A DNA stretch of 64,000 nt from contig JAFEKR010000034.1 of NCBI GenBank assembly GCA_019022495.1, positions 1 to 64,000 of the forward strand. Reading direction: 5' to 3'. A program made the position numbers and the translations under genes. Position 1 is the stretch's first letter, and the number at the start of each line of letters is the position of its first letter. The stretch comes from Epichloe hybrida (Eukaryota; Ascomycota; Sordariomycetes; Hypocreales; Clavicipitaceae). Of this stretch, positions 63,291-64,000 are shown one piece after another. Below the pieces are notes generated by a model. That model did no database searches, was not told the DNA's origin, and saw only the letters and a program-made list of their open reading frames with translations.

Positions 63291-64000
63291 AACTCTAGAC
63301 GAGGGCGTTAGAACCGATTATTGACCAACGAATTGAAGTAGTCACCTTGATGATCAACTTAACCTGAGAGATGATTTTTTTTGAAACTGCAAAAGTCATT
63401 ATACGTCTCAAAGTAAGCATAATGGTCAAGGAAGATCCATGGATATACGTACACTAAAGCCATGTTGTAGGAATGAAGATCACTAACGGACTGGTCACTA
63501 CTCATGAGGCAAATATTGTTAAGCTGTAAATCTACTTCAAGCATTCAAGGGAAAAGGTGAGCTAGCAGGCGAGATTTTATGGAAAGTAGCTCTCTTACAC
63601 CCACGATTCCTCGCCAAGTGCTACCTAGTTTGGAAAGCTTTTCGGGCCTGCCATGACCATGGCCAGGATCTCGCATGAGCCAGCACTAGCTTCTCACTTA
63701 CTACTGTTCAAGAAACTCCTTCGAAGGGTTTCTGATTGGGCTCCATCTCGGAGACAGGCTATGATCGGTGACAGGGGACTTGCCCGGATAGGACGCCGAG
63801 CTGTCCCCCAGCTCGGCGATTATGTCAATACGGACCAGTCAGTACTATCTGGCCAGTTTTTTTGTTGATGTAGCCTGCTCATATCCCTTGTCTTGGTAAC
63901 CCCTTCACTCACTGGCACTGAAAAAAAAACATTTTGTCGCAATGCTTTCGAAACGGTCGCTAAAACGCAATCAGGTCCTGATACCGAAGCTATTGGATAA
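63291..64000. other. 5' part of the prenyltransferase gene and flank
   Basis: 63291-63480 probably holds a small first exon and introns of the DMATS gene, with candidate ATGs on the minus strand near 63464 and 63544. The rest has only unassigned short frames. Confidence 0.4.

Noticed and set aside
1..64000. tRNA or rRNA genes
   Set aside because: A scan by eye for B-box (GGTTCRANNCC) with a matching A-box and for rRNA-like stretches gave nothing convincing. A tRNA scan would settle this.

Overview
This window comes from the nuclear genome of a filamentous ascomycete. The signs are short GT-AG introns, a GH72 cell-wall enzyme with a GPI tail, a fused HisH-HisF enzyme, and AT-rich retroelements whose stop codons fit repeat-induced point mutation (RIP: C-to-T at CpA). 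The gene families recall Sordariomycetes, perhaps Hypocreales, but that placement is from memory and no search was run.

The left part (about 0.5-16.4 kb) is a healthy housekeeping block. From left to right it holds: a GH72 glucanosyltransferase (-); an Osh3-type oxysterol-binding protein with GOLD, PH and ORD domains (-); an ArfGAP/UBA Gts1-like protein (+); ornithine decarboxylase antizyme with a +1 frameshift site (+); HIS7 (-); and, divergent from HIS7, a TFIIIC triple-barrel subunit (+). All have consistent exon phases and no damage.

From about 17 kb onward most genes are broken. An ABCC transporter (-) is split by a 5.9 kb Copia element with a perfect 5-bp target duplication. Next come a urease pseudogene that has lost nearly all nickel-site residues, a small mariner-like MITE, one intact second GH72 gene, and a decayed RNA-dependent RNA polymerase followed by a helicase remnant. 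An MFS drug-efflux gene (+) is cut near its last membrane helix, and its C-terminal coding segment lies about 16 kb further on. Between the two halves lies a 12-bp satellite holding a Gypsy chromovirus and a second Copia element, each with its own LTRs and target duplication.

The right end (58-63.3 kb) holds a truncated GliG-like glutathione S-transferase, a P450 with one in-frame stop, and a DMATS-type aromatic prenyltransferase. With the MFS pump these look like the decayed edge of a secondary-metabolite cluster, possibly of epipolythiodioxopiperazine type. No core synthetase lies in the window. I found no convincing wholly new system. The most unusual items are the urease-like gene without its metal site, the RdRP-helicase relic and the satellite nest inside the transporter.
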